Assembly: GCF_024713975.1 (NCBI RefSeq)
Contig: NC_091097.1
Location: 4,686,361-4,750,360, forward strand
Length of the DNA: 64,000 nucleotides
Origin: Paralichthys olivaceus
Lineage: Eukaryota > Chordata > Actinopteri > Pleuronectiformes > Paralichthyidae
Direction of reading: 5' to 3'
Shown: one piece after another, positions 34,561-46,271 of the stretch
Numbering within the stretch: the first letter of the stretch is position 1
Layout: every line of letters begins with the position of its first letter
Notes under the pieces: generated by a model
The model's database searches: none
What the model saw: the letters and a program-made list of their open reading frames with translations, nothing else
What the model was told of the DNA's origin: nothing
Position numbers and translations under genes: made by a program

Positions 34561-37500
34561 CAAATTTGAGTATTGATCAATCATTGCACTATATGCAGCA
34601 AATGAATGCCTTTAGATCTGGGAGGAGGCCTTCAACTATCAAGTGTGTGGCTGTTATGTTAATGTGATCAGACAGCTTGAGTGCCAACGTGTAGGAGCAG
34701 CAACATAAACACAGTCGGCACCAGAGCCAAAATGAAGTGACTTAAGAAGTACCAAACCCCGAATAGATTTCTGTCTGTTCAAACCCTGAATGTTTCAAAC
34801 TGAACACACCAACCTTCTCAACATGCGGCTGTCTGCTCCAATACTCTGCTCACGCGGACAGGAACAGGACATCGCGGCGTGACCCTTTGGACGAGGAGAG
34901 GCGTCACATCTTTGCTGACTTTTCCCATTTCATTGAAACGTCGCAGGACGATGTCTGCGTGAGAATGAAACACAAGGGAGAAGACTGAGCTGCGTCTCTT
35001 AAGGAATGAATGGAGTAAAATTCTTTACAATTGGTTCGGCAACATCTGGCTTAAGAGTCCCACTTTCATATAGTAAAGTTGTAGTTGCCCAAAACCTCTT
35101 GTAAAAATGTTTTATATAAACAGACATTAGAGGAAAAGTCCGTCACAGGCACAGAAATAAACATCAGACATCCAAAACTGACCACATGTAGAATCAACTT
35201 TTCAATTAGCAACAAACACTTTTTGATTGTTCTTTATTTTTATGTTAAATATCTTTTATTGTTTGTTTTTTTTACATAGCGTATGCATGTACTTTACTTT
35301 TTCTGATTAATATTTATTTGTCTACATGGCTGTCTATTTAAATGTACTGACACTTTAACCAGGTATTTTCTGTGTTGACCAACTTCTGCAATCTTTGTAA
35401 AAAAATACACATTTGTAAATAAAGTTAGGGTTGCGGGTTGAAAACAAGCAGCAAGGACAAAAAAAGATCTGTCATTTCAAAATGTCCGCTCAGCTCTCCA
35501 TACCAATATCATAAGAAATAAAATAATATAATATATTATACAAATACAATTTAAATGCATTCTTGTCGACATAAATGTAAAATAATGTATCCTGACATTT
35601 AGTTTTTTTATTGTAAAGATAAAATAGGAAATAATCCATGTCCAACCTTTGTTTGGATTTTAAGTGTCTTATCTTAAGATCTTTTTGTACCTGTGTATCA
35701 GATCTTATTGTCTTTTAGGTCTGATAATTTTGTCACGTTTTGTGACTTGTTTGTTTTAACTGCTGCCTCATCAAGCACTTTGTAAACTGGATTTGTAAAA
35801 GAGCTCCAAAGAATCAAATATTATGATAATTATTACACAAGTGGCACTAACTGGGGCTCAGCTGCCAGCTCAGAAAAGATGATGGAGCAGCAAGATGTGG
35901 TAGGTCAATCATAAACTGAAGCTAAAGCAGTGGCTGATTCTGTTTGGATCGTTTGGTTTGTTAGCTTTGACAAACTTTGTGTTTAGTAACTTGAAATCTT
36001 GTTAAAACATGAGTCAAGCATCACATGTTGCAGTCAGGGAGCTAACATGCTAAACACCTACAGATTTTGGAAGGATGCAGCTTGATAAAAACGTTTACCA
36101 TCACTAACACACTCACAAGAGTGACACAAGCACAAAGTTTTCTACATACACTGGGTTCTTGGTTCCTCCTGGTTCCTCCTGCAGATTCAGGACACACGCA
36201 GCAAACAGAGGCCGACCCCAGGCCCCTCTGCACGGCAGCAGCTGTAGCACCTGTCAGGTGTCACCGGTTCAGACTGGTGGACCAATCAGAGGCCAGAACC
36301 CGCCCAATACCCAGCACCACATGCGCCGAATTCACCACCGGTAGTTCCTGTTTGCCATGCTCCATCGATTTTACCAAACAAATGTCAGTGAGTTACTTTT
36401 ATTCTGAGGGAAAGTCAAAAACCTGATGATTCTCAGGGGAATTCTGCAGCATCTTTTTTTGTGTGAATTTATTTTTACAACATATTTTTAAACCACAAAT
36501 TGAATGCACACACAACAAACAAATAGAGAGTAAACAAAAGCAAAGAAAGAGAGAAAGAAATTAAAGCTTTAATGGGAAGCAAGGAAAAGAAAGAAAGAAA
36601 GAAAAGACATTGGTGGTATCACAAGAAGGAAATGTTGCACATAATTTATCACTTACAAAGTACTGATGAACAAAGACAGAGTAAAGCAGTCAGACCATCA
36701 GTATTCACTTTAATTTTTCACTTAGGCCAAGGATATGATGCCAGAGTCTCTCTGTTTAATATTGAAAATCAAATTTTCTCCAGATGTGAAACATTACGAA
36801 ATTTGTTCAACCACATCTCAAACATTTGGCTAGCAGTGTGGATAGAGAGCGTATGACCTGAGCTCTCTTCCTGACTTGACCACCCCAAAGAGCGCAGATT
36901 AAGGAGCTGGGGGACACTCCGAGCTAAAAGCCTTGCCAACACAAAAAATCTAATAAATGATCCCAAAACGTTTGTAGCCGAGGACACTGAGAATAGATGA
37001 ACGTTTGGCACAGAGGGGTGGAACATCCCTTCTTGGAAACTGACCCAACAGTATGCAAAAGTAGCCCAGGATTAAACAACCCCAGCCTGACACTACCTGA
37101 AGTTGTCTTCACTGTTACAGTCTGGCATGGAAGGAGAATGTTTTTTTATTTTCATATAATTACCTTTGGCCTGTAACCATTATATTGCAGGAGTATATTA
37201 CCATTAGTGTAAATTGTTGGTGCACAGGGAAGCTATATCTATGAGTGAGTGACATTTAGTGCAGAATTTAAGGGGATTACTGGGAAGTCAGAGCACTGAG
37301 TTTAAATCATAGTTACTTCCATTTCCTTTGCATGAACCACATCTCCCACTGCATGGCTATTTAAATCATTTCATTTGATGTTGTGGCTAAGGTTCGAGGT
37401 AAAAGACACAACAGAAATAAGGACAATTCTAATTAAAATGTTCAAATTGAGCACTGTTAGACTCTATGACAAGGTATAGGGATGGAAATCGTAGAGTGGT

Positions 37501-38297
37501 TATCAATCAATATGATTTATGATTCATCAATAACAATAAAAAAAATAAGAATGGCTATTTTAACAGTATGATCATTATGAGTGATGACACGTTTTTTTCC
37601 AAATAATTCAGGGTCTGTTCAATAAAATAAATATACAGTTCAACAACACCACAAACTACGTGCACCTAAATTAGCCAATTTGTATCAAAGAGGGCAGGTT
37701 AACTAAGACATCAACACCTCTTTAAAAAAGAAAACCTACGTTATATATTATAACCTGCATCAGTTTTGGCCAAGGTGAGACTGTTTAAACCTTATTCTCA
37801 ATGGAATTGAATTGGAGGGGATTTTCTTTGTGACGTCACATTGTGTGATAGTGAATGTGAAAGTAAGTGCTGGAGAACAAAAATGTGTTAAACAGTTTGC
37901 ACATCGAAAAGGTCAAATTTAGGTTTATTCCAGTAACACAGCAGTATTACACAGTAATAACATTTCATAATCAGATTAAACCACCATGTGTATCAACAGG
38001 AGCATTGAGGTACTGAGGTGCAGCCTAAATACAATGACGAATCAGATACTGTATCTTTGATTCAATGCATCCATAACATGATGTTTGCATAAGTAATAAA
38101 CCCGCAAGAAAGGACAAGATGCCGAACATATTTTTAAAAAGTGCTTGATTCGTCATTTTCACTCCATTGTAATAAATGAGTGAATTCCAGTGAATTGAAG
38201 TGGACAGTGAGAAGAAAGAAAACATCATGATAAATCAGATCTGTAGGTTGGGACTGGTAGCTGCAACTTTAACTAACTGGAGACCATCAGAGGAGAT
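34561..38297. other. Gene-free stretch between noggin flank and PCTP
   Basis: No gene recognised and no ankyrin or FN3 coding exon seen. A near-perfect direct repeat GGTTCCTCCT occurs at about 36160-36180. An A/G-rich tract with GAAA repeats lies at 36540-36607. 35,220-35,640 is AT-rich. Confidence 0.4.
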
Positions 38298-38335
38298 GTC
38301 TGTAAACATGTGGACAGTCTGTAAACATGTGGACA
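38298..38335 (+). repeat. Perfect 19-bp tandem duplication with forkhead-like core
   Basis: The unit GTCTGTAAACATGTGGACA occurs twice without change. Each copy contains TGTAAACA (forkhead-factor consensus) overlapping CATGTG (E-box). The duplication is seen directly; regulatory use is inference. Confidence 0.85.
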
Positions 38336-38380
38336 GTCGGACCCCTGAGTATCATAAGGACTCAGTATTCGTGAGTCGGA

Positions 38381-38480
38381 TCCATAGATTTTACATAGAT
38401 GGCATGATGGCTCCCAAAAGTGAAGCCAAAGCATCTCAGTCACCTCCTGGTGGCCGGTTGCTGGTTACACACGTTATGTA
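38381..38480 (+). mobile_element. Dispersed repeat family B fragment
   Basis: TCCATAGATTTTACATAGAT, GGCTCCCAAAAGTGAAGCC and CACCTCCTGGTGGCCGG resemble the 8158-8300 element in the opposite direction. Confidence 0.5.
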
Positions 38481-38599
38481 AAGTCCCAAATTATAGTGAA
38501 GGTACGAGCTTGTTCAATTTTAGTGTTTGATGATCACATCTGTGGCCAAAGTAGTCTTTACAGTTAAGAGCATAATCAGGCAGGACAGTCAGACTACTT

Positions 38600-38805
38600 G
38601 ATTACAGGCAACATTCATGAATTCGTTCTCTGAGAAATGGTGCAAAGAAAGTCAAAAATCCTGGATCTGACCATTTGTTAAGATGTGAACCCGACTGCAT
38701 CCTTCCTCCAGGTTTTGTGGTAATCTGACTAGTATTTTTTGAGTAATCCTGCAAACCAATAAACACAGTTGAAATCATATACTCCTTGGCTGAGGTAATA
38801 CAGAA
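38600..38805 (+). mobile_element. Interspersed repeat family E, copy 2
   Basis: ATTCGTTCTCTGAGAAATG, AAAATCCTGGATCTGACC, AGTAATCCTGCAAACCAATA and CTCCTTGGCTGAGGTAATAC are collinear with 34140-34560. Confidence 0.65.
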
Positions 38806-39352
38806 ATAATATCTTTGCAATTATCCTTATTTTACTTTGTGACCAATCCCGTCCTTTTTACCGGTTTAAATTAAGGCGGATATGCAGCTCATATAAGTTA
38901 GTTTTCCACTTAACAGACGATCACTCTTTGATGCAACACTGGCACAAAGTCTTCCTGTTCAGCGTTTGTACCTTTTCTACAGAACATAAAACATTCCTGC
39001 CTTGAAAAGACTGTGAAAAAGGAGCTGGTTTTACCATTTAGGGCCTAAAGTAATAAAAATCATCATATATATATATATATATATATTTAGAATATAATCA
39101 AATGATGTCAAAGAAAAGAGAATACAGTATTGATCATTACAGTACAATGGATCAGAATAAAATCACCCCAGGATATTTAGGAGGGAGGCTGGTCATCATG
39201 CCTGAGTCAACAGCAAGCTACAACCTCAGGTAGCAGCCCACACCGTGCCACTTTCACCCCGCACACAGCATTCACATTTCAACATACAACATAAAGTAAT
39301 ACAGGATAAAAAGGGAGCTAAGCCCTTGAGCCCGAGTCCCATTCCGCCGTGT
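38806..39352. other. PCTP 3' flank and probable 3' UTR
   Basis: Lies downstream of the PCTP stop on the minus strand. It includes an (AT)n tract at 39065-39088. I saw no clear minus-strand AATAAA close to the stop, so the 3' end is not defined. Confidence 0.4.
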
Positions 39353-42300
39353 TCATTTCTTCTGGCAGTAGGATTCGTATTTGCTGCAGGCCTTCTGCAT
39401 GTCTGTTAAGAAAGCTGGCACCCCGCTCTGTTTAACACACACACACAAAGAGAGTATCCGTCAGTGAGCGTCATGACAGCAAGTGCCAAGAAGACCCACC
39501 CAGGAGGGGCACCGAAGTGAGGAGCTGATTAACATCACCCTGCAACACATCTGTTAACAATAACACTGGAACAAGCATGAAGCAGGCGGAGCGATGGAGC
39601 TCTCTGAGGCCTGTGAATGAACTCGTTTAACGCCCGCTTCAAAGATACGTTTGTGTAGGGCAACAACAGACATATGTGCTGGTTGGAAAGAGAAGTAACT
39701 CAGAATACATTACATCCTTAGGATATTTAGAACAAGTGTTTCGCTCTCTCAAAGGGAAAAGTTCTCTCCCACAGAAAACTCTGTTACTGAAAAGCCTTGT
39801 TTGCAATCCTCAGTTTTCTCTGTAAAGGGGTTGGCCAATCACAAAGAGGAAGGACAGCTGACCCACTGGAGCAGACTGGGCTATATATATATACTGTATA
39901 TATGTATATATAATAAAAAATATGGGCACTTTAAAACAGAGCTTTTTAATTTGCTGAGGAGACATAATCCTTACACAGCTAATGAAAATACACAGATCCC
40001 CTTTGTTGAGAAATATTTCCAAATGAGGCTGGTTTACATAAAATAAACAATTTCATTCTACAACAAATCATGGAAAATGTTACACACATTTTCTGGTCCC
40101 TATCTTTTTATCTACTTCCATAATACCAGAATAAAACAACTTACAGACATGAAAGCTTGATTCAAACCAGTCATGTAAAGTTAAAATTCATTTATCTCAG
40201 TGAGGAAATTCTCTGCATGTGCTCCATCTGTAACTGTTCAGTGAGGCCAGTGCGCCCGAAGCTACTCGATTTTATGTGTACTTGCATTGTCTTCTCTGTC
40301 ATGCATTGTAGTGAAATGAAAAGTTGAAGTAAAACAAACATGTACACACGTACCTTAGCTGCCCAGTTCACCACCCAGTTGGGAATCATACCGCCGGGGT
40401 TATCGAAGTAATTCATGAAAACTAAAAAAAAAAGCACATTTATGTTAGGGCTGCAGCTAATGATTGTTTTCACAAACTAATCCATCAATTCTTATTTTAT
40501 TTTTTGAAATTGAAATGAACAAAAAAATGATAAATTCCTATCCAAACGTTAACTTTGTAATAATTCTGAATAATAACAGCCAAGTAATCAGCTTCTGATT
40601 TCAGAAGTACATCTTTACATTCAGTATCATTAGCTGTGTCTCAATTCAGCGGCCGCATCCTTGGTTGCATTTGAAGACCCTTTGCATCACAGCGGCACTG
40701 GGCTGTCTAGCAACAGAGCATCCAATCCCGGCACACCAGTGACAAAGCTAGCTAGCTGGCTATGCAGACGGCTCACTGCAAATTAGGACAAGCTGGTGAT
40801 GCAAAAAGGAAATTGTCTGGAGAACAGATGTCTCATTTCCGCTCGACCACTAGATCGAATCCTCCAATGGATGCAGCCCCTGAATTGGGTCACAGCTGTA
40901 ATACTCAACACATGTCACCTTTAGTTCCGCACCCTCCGTCGCTCTCCAGTGCAAGGCTCTGCTTGTAGTCTTTGACCCGCAGCACGCCACTCTTTTCTGC
41001 ACACGGAGTCTCTGGAGAGCTTCTGGCCAGGATCACCCAGATCTTCCTGCCGTCCACATTCAAGTCTCTCCTCTCCCTAACGTACACATACTGAGGTTTG
41101 GGTCTGTTAGGGAAGACACTGTGCTTTCGTGGGAAAATACTCTCTCAACAACAACCTCCTCCTTTCAGATTTGTCAACCATATTTGATGTAAACAGAGAG
41201 AAAATAAGTTCAACAGGATACGTCTCTGTTTGACATGAGAGCTGGGTATTTGACTTCCCAGTAGATTGCTGGCTGTCCATCAAAGTCTTTCTCATAGAGC
41301 TCTGAATGAAAAGAAAGCACATTTAGTAAAAAGCAATAGACATCAGCTGCAGGACGATGGACACATCAGATCCTGAAAAGTGACACGTAACCATTTATCG
41401 GTGGTTCTACCAAGGTCTCTATTTTATAAAGGAAAGAAATGAAAACAATGGAAGCCACTTCTACAAATGTTATGCCTGCAACTTAAACTAATGTAGCTGA
41501 TTCACACCGACAAGGTCACTACATGACTACTTGACTACAAACTAATGTAATGTATGTTACCTTGTTACTGCTGAGGTGCATGAAGAAGAGGAACAAAAGT
41601 TAAAATGCTGCTTCTTTGTAAAACTGGAACGATAAAACCAAGCCTGTATACCGGACATTATTTCATGACATGAAGAAGATTAAGGCTACTTAATGTGAGG
41701 AGGGTGTGAGCAACTATAGAGGTTAAATCGATAGTTCACCGAAAAATCAAAATTCACTCATTATATAATCACCACTTTGCCGATGGAGAGGTGGGTGAAG
41801 TGTAAGAGTCCACAAAACACTTCTGGAGTCTCAGGGGTCATTTTGTTGCAGCTAAATCCAAAACAATTGAAGTAAATGGCGACCACTTCTTCAAACGTAA
41901 GAAAACCGGCTTGCGCCTCTATGCTCTCGCCCGAGGGGCATGTGACGATCAGCGACTCAGCACTAACTGCAGCTATGCAGCGCTGGTACCGGAACTAATG
42001 CTACCGGAATAAGCGATGCTACCGCGCACCCTTGGGGGGGAGGATATCAGAGGTTATATAGGCTGAAGATATGGTGTAAATGATGCCGTTTCAAGTGGAA
42101 TATGAATGTCGGGGCTTGGATGACACCACAGGAGCAGTATTTGTTGTTTTTTTTTTACGTTTGAAGACGTGGTCGCCAGTTACTTCAATTGTATTGGATT
42201 TGGCTTCAACTCGGTTTAGCGCTGACACTCCAGAAGTGTTTTGTGGAATCACAATCAATTTTTTAGTGAACTATCCCTTGAAGCGACTGAAAATGAAGAT

Positions 42301-44425
42301 GATTTCTTCGGCAGGAATGAATGAAAAGCTGATTTTGATGGAAGGACAATGATCGTCTGTTTTTTTTATTTCATTATATTTTACCTTTCACATATCCATC
42401 CCATTGTTTCCGATAGGACAAGTCCATGTAGACGTCTGCACACAGCTCTGGGGTGCAGCCGGCGAGCACGCCAAAGACTTTGTACTCATAAAGTCCAGTT
42501 TCCTGAAAAAAGCACATGAAAGTTCTGCTCAGGCTCCACGCCACACCCCACAGTATGTAACTAATCCCAGGCCACACGACTCTGATTAGAGCCGCTCACC
42601 GTTACACCCTCGCTCACTCTACACTGAGGAAATGTGCTGGATTTGACTCTGAAGTTCAAACACAGTTAACTCCCTTAAGTGCAATAAACAAACGGAACAT
42701 GCAGTCAGATTTTTGCAGATTCTGTGGCTGAACTGGAATAGATAGGAAGGTCAAACTAACTCCATTCACAAAAACACCAATTCTATAGGTTGCTTCACTT
42801 TCCCTTAGCTGTAGACAGCACATCAATACCTATCACCAAATTGATTTTGACTTTTAATTTTAACATGAAAAAGCCTATTTGGATGATGACACAAACATAT
42901 TTCAAATAGATTTTATTTGGTAATTTTTCAAAGAAACCGTCTACTATACACTGTTTTTAATGTTTAATGTCATGTTTCCATATTTTAGAGAAACCAAGCA
43001 GGAGTCTTTACATTATTCATCGTGCAAGTGATTCTCAAAACAACATTTTATCTTTAATTTCAGATTATAGGACTAGATGGTGAATATCTATTTTACATTG
43101 GAAGGTCTTTTGCACAACTTAAGTTACCAACTACCAGTAGATGTTAGCAGATGTAGCGCCACCAGCGGATGTTAGGGACATAACTTCAGTTGTGCATCTT
43201 TGCGTCATCAAGTCTTTTAGTCATCAATGATACAGGCTGAACTTGAGGGCTGAGGTAAATCTGACTGGCTCCTGGCTTGTATGGCAGCACTATGAAAACC
43301 ATCTCAGTAGATCAGACATCATTACCTCTTTGCCTTTTTATACAAAGCTATAGGATTTGATTCAATGTTAGACTTTGATTTAAGTTCAGTTTAAGATGCT
43401 GGACCTTTCAGGTGTATGCAGAACTAAACCATGGAGTGCATCATTTTATAAAGGTATTTAGCAAAGTTTGAACAGATGTGCTTATTTGCAAAAAAAATAC
43501 ATTTTAAAAAGGAGTTTAAAATAGATAGGTTTCTGAATGGAGTTTGGTGGAACCAGGGTTATTATAGTTAACGAAAACTAAGACTAAAACTAAAACTAGC
43601 AGTGAAAACACAATTTAGTTAACTGAAATAAAAATAAAAACGTCAATTACAAAAGAAACGAAAACTAAATAAAAACGACAATGAACAATTCAAACCTAAC
43701 TAAACAAAACTGAATTGCAGATAAATTCAGCTTCGTTGTCGTTTCGTTTTCTCCCTCGATTACTACCTGTCCTGCAGGTGATGGTTAAAGAATGAAAATA
43801 AAGGACTTGATAAACCATATCTGGTGTCACACATTGTTTCATCCAGGTCAAGGCTTTCTCTTAATACCTGGAAAAACTAAAACTAAGACTAAAACTAAAT
43901 AAAAACTAAACTGAAACTACAAAATCACTTGTTGAACTTACTAAAACTAAACTGAAATAAAAAAGCAAACTGAAAAACTATATAAAAATAAAAACTAATG
44001 ACAATTTCGAAACTATAATAACCTTGGGTGGAACAGGTCGAGCTGGTTTTTGACACAAGGAAAAAGAAATAAACTGATTAGTTTCCGGGTATTTCCCTCT
44101 CTCACCGCTAGGACCCCCACCGCTGAGGTGTTTATGAATGTTGCCATTAATGAATTACTAATTAATGGATGACGTCACTTAAAGAATAGTGGCAGTAGAG
44201 ACTTAGCAGGCAGACATCCATTCACTGATGGAGTCAGAGGCGGGGGTGTCCTGCAGGGAGGACCTGGATGTGGAGCGGGTGTCTGGGGCTCTGCACCTTG
44301 TCGTAGAGGCGGTGGATGTTCACTCCCATGGTCTCGGTGAAATGCTCCCATCCGCCCCCCAGCTGCGGCTCGTCCAGCTCCGTCCACGCTCTCTGGAAGT
44401 CCTCATCGGTGAAGCGCAGCGACAT
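39353..44425 (-). CDS. pctp: Phosphatidylcholine transfer protein (StarD2), six coding exons
   Basis: Minus-strand exons: 44297-44425, 42385-42502, 41222-41301, 40919-41090, 40354-40421, 39353-39427. All introns are GT-AG with compatible phases (0, 1, 0, 1, 0). The joined CDS is 642 bases, 213 residues; human PCTP has 214. The protein is a single START domain that carries one phosphatidylcholine between membranes in the cytosol. Motifs in order: ETGLYEYKVFGVL (44-56), YMDLSYRKQWD (68-78), YWEVKYPALMSNRD (96-109), DGRKIWVILARS (122-133), RVKDYKQSLALESDG (147-161), NYFDNPGGMIPNW, and the C-terminal helix SGVPAFLTDMQKACSKYE. Residues matching the human lipid-binding cage (W97, Y110, Y151) and R74 are present. 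The start is the ATG at 44425, just before SLRFTDEDF; the upstream in-frame CVCV text is a CA repeat. No break or missing motif is seen, so the gene looks functional. Introns 1 and 2 contain MITEs. Confidence in identity is very high. Confidence 0.97.
40622..40765 (+). repeat. Interspersed repeat fragment in PCTP intron 4
   Basis: GTGTCTCAATTCAGCGGCCG, CATCCTTGGTTGCATTTGAA and GACCC resemble, from memory, a common fish repeat. It lies between PCTP exons 4 and 5 and does not touch the splice sites. Confidence 0.4.
41718..42292. mobile_element. MITE family D, long copy in PCTP intron 2
   Basis: The left end reads ATCGATAGTTCACCGAAAAA and the right end TTTTAGTGAACTATCCCTTG, an imperfect inverted repeat. 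It shares CAATTGTATTGGATTTGGCT with the shorter copy at 54728-54964. The approximate 560-base interior has no supported ORF. Confidence 0.7.
43552..44033. mobile_element. A-rich inverted-repeat MITE in PCTP intron 1
   Basis: Ends are inverted copies: CCAGGGTTATTATAGTTAAC at the left and AACTATAATAACCTTGGGTG at the right. Subterminal regions are full of ACTAAAACTAA and AAACTGAAA blocks on the same strand. No ORF. This matches a widespread fish MITE from memory. Confidence 0.75.
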
Positions 44426-44439
44426 GACGGACCGCTGCG

Positions 44440-44515
44440 GCACAGACACACACAACACACACCGGACACGACACACCGGACACAACACACACACACACAC
44501 ACACAACACACAGCT
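44440..44515 (+). repeat. CA-rich microsatellite at the PCTP 5' end
   Basis: Interrupted (CA)n immediately upstream of the PCTP start codon, so it may fall in the 5' UTR or promoter (read as TG on the minus strand). The flank is CpG-rich (CACACACCGCGCTTCCGC). Confidence 0.8.
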
Positions 44516-44641
44516 GTCAGCGGCTCACACACCGCGCTTCCGCTCACTGCCTTCAAAATAAAAGAGTTGCAGATGGGAGGCGCACACTCTGGGCCATAGA
44601 TATCGATTATTATCAAGATAAATGTCATTTTATTATTTCTT

Positions 44642-45015
44642 TTAAAGGTACAGTGTGTAGAATTTTATGATATCTAGTGTTGAAGTTGCATGTTGCAGCT
44701 GAACACCCCTCACCTCACCCTCTCCTTCCAAACATGAAAAATAACCTGTGGTAGCTTCAGTTGTCATAAAAACTCAAAAGGTGTTTAGTTTGTCCAGTCT
44801 GGACTAATGTAAAAAACACGGCGGCCTCCGTAAAGAGGACCCCCTCGATGTAAATATAGAGTATTTGAATATAAAGGTTCTTTTCTGGGGTTAAGAAAAC
44901 TACAATTCATACAATTTAGATGAAACAAACTAGTGAAAACATCATGAGGATTATTCTACATTAAATTTCTGCCAATAGATCCCTTTCACCTATTTCTTAC
45001 ACACTGGACCCTTAA
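44642..45015 (+). mobile_element. TTAA MITE family A, copy 4 (most complete)
   Basis: Flanked by TTAA at 44642-44645 and 45012-45015. Ends are AGGTACAGTGTGTAGAATTT and TTCTTACACACTGGACCC. It lies about 220 bases upstream of the PCTP start codon. Confidence 0.85.
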
Positions 45016-45301
45016 AGTCTGATTTTCTTGATGAGAAAATGAGAAACATTTGATGAACTGCAAAGCATTTTAGAAATCCCAGGTAGATCAATTATGTGTT
45101 GTACCTCCTTACTATGCTTACACAATGCATACGTATTCTATCTATACATATTGAACTTTTGTTATTTGTTGTTATATATATACAGTCCAATTATTAAGTC
45201 AAAGTACATTTTACATTTTACATTGTACAAAACACAAACCCTCATTCATTTAACAATAAATGTATTGTTATTCATCAATAAGATTATTGATTTATTTATA
45301 T

Positions 45302-45362
<61 letters not shown>

Positions 45363-46009
45363 TGCGTGTGTGGAACCTACCTCAAATCAATAGCTATATA
45401 ACAGTTTACATATATAATACATTTATATTTCCTTATCAAATATGATTGAATGACATTGTTACAGGTAACATATAAATTACTAAATGTACTTATTATTGGA
45501 GCAACAGTCTCCAATAATATGCAATGTTTTTTATAATATATAAAATATGTATATAAACACTAACATGAGCCAAGTGGGGTTTTTTTCTTTAAGTCTTGTA
45601 TTCAAAGCACATTTTGCTTTATAAAGTAAAGAAGAACCGTTTTCAATGAAGAGTTTTGTTGTTTCACTGATCAAGAAAGTTGGTGTCAAGAGTTGTGGCA
45701 ACACATGAGTATTTCAAGTCATATTTTCGCTGAATAGACCAAAGTCATTTTCTTGAATTTGGAAAACTATTGTGTCACATGTTTTTACTGATACAAAAAT
45801 GTATATCTACTTTACTGTGCAAGGGTTTTTTACAATCATCAATGTAACTGATTTTTAAAAAAAGACGTCAAGCTCCATTAGCTGGTCAATATTATAAATA
45901 GTCACGGAAATATACAAATTTGGACTTCAAAATAAATACACACACTCATTACTAATTGAGCTCAGATCATCGTGGGGTTTATTGTGAAATCCTTGACCAG
46001 AAGAGGTAC
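45016..46009. other. PCTP-TMEM100 intergenic DNA
   Basis: AT-rich, with a (GT)n microsatellite at 45304-45355. No gene recognised. Confidence 0.45.
45304..45355 (+). repeat. (GT)n microsatellite
   Basis: An uninterrupted GT run of about 26 units followed by an imperfect ATGTGTGTGCGTGTG stretch. Confidence 0.95.
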
Positions 46010-46271
46010 TTCTCTCTCATCTGCCTGAGCTTCACAGTCATGGATACTTGACACAGCGGCTCTGACTGAGGATGGTACAGTCCGACCCACAGCCACTTGA
46101 CCTGAGGACGTCTCTCATGAATGGAAGCTTGAGAGGGACGAGAGGAGAAGTTTGATTTCGACTTCAGCTCAGAGGAGAAAGTTTGTACTCAGAAGATTAA
46201 AGTGAATATTTGATGCTGAACAAGTTTCAGTGCAGCAGAGGAGCATGGACATGGACAGCTGCTGCTCTGAG
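46010..46271 (+). promoter_or_regulatory. tmem100: Possible TMEM100 non-coding first exon and promoter
   Basis: A GC-balanced island in AT-rich surroundings ends in CTGCTCTGAG followed by GTAACA, an acceptable splice donor. TMEM100 in mammals has untranslated 5' exons, and an acceptor exists at 48641-48642 before the coding exon. The link between the two is inferred and no TATA box is evident. Confidence 0.25.
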
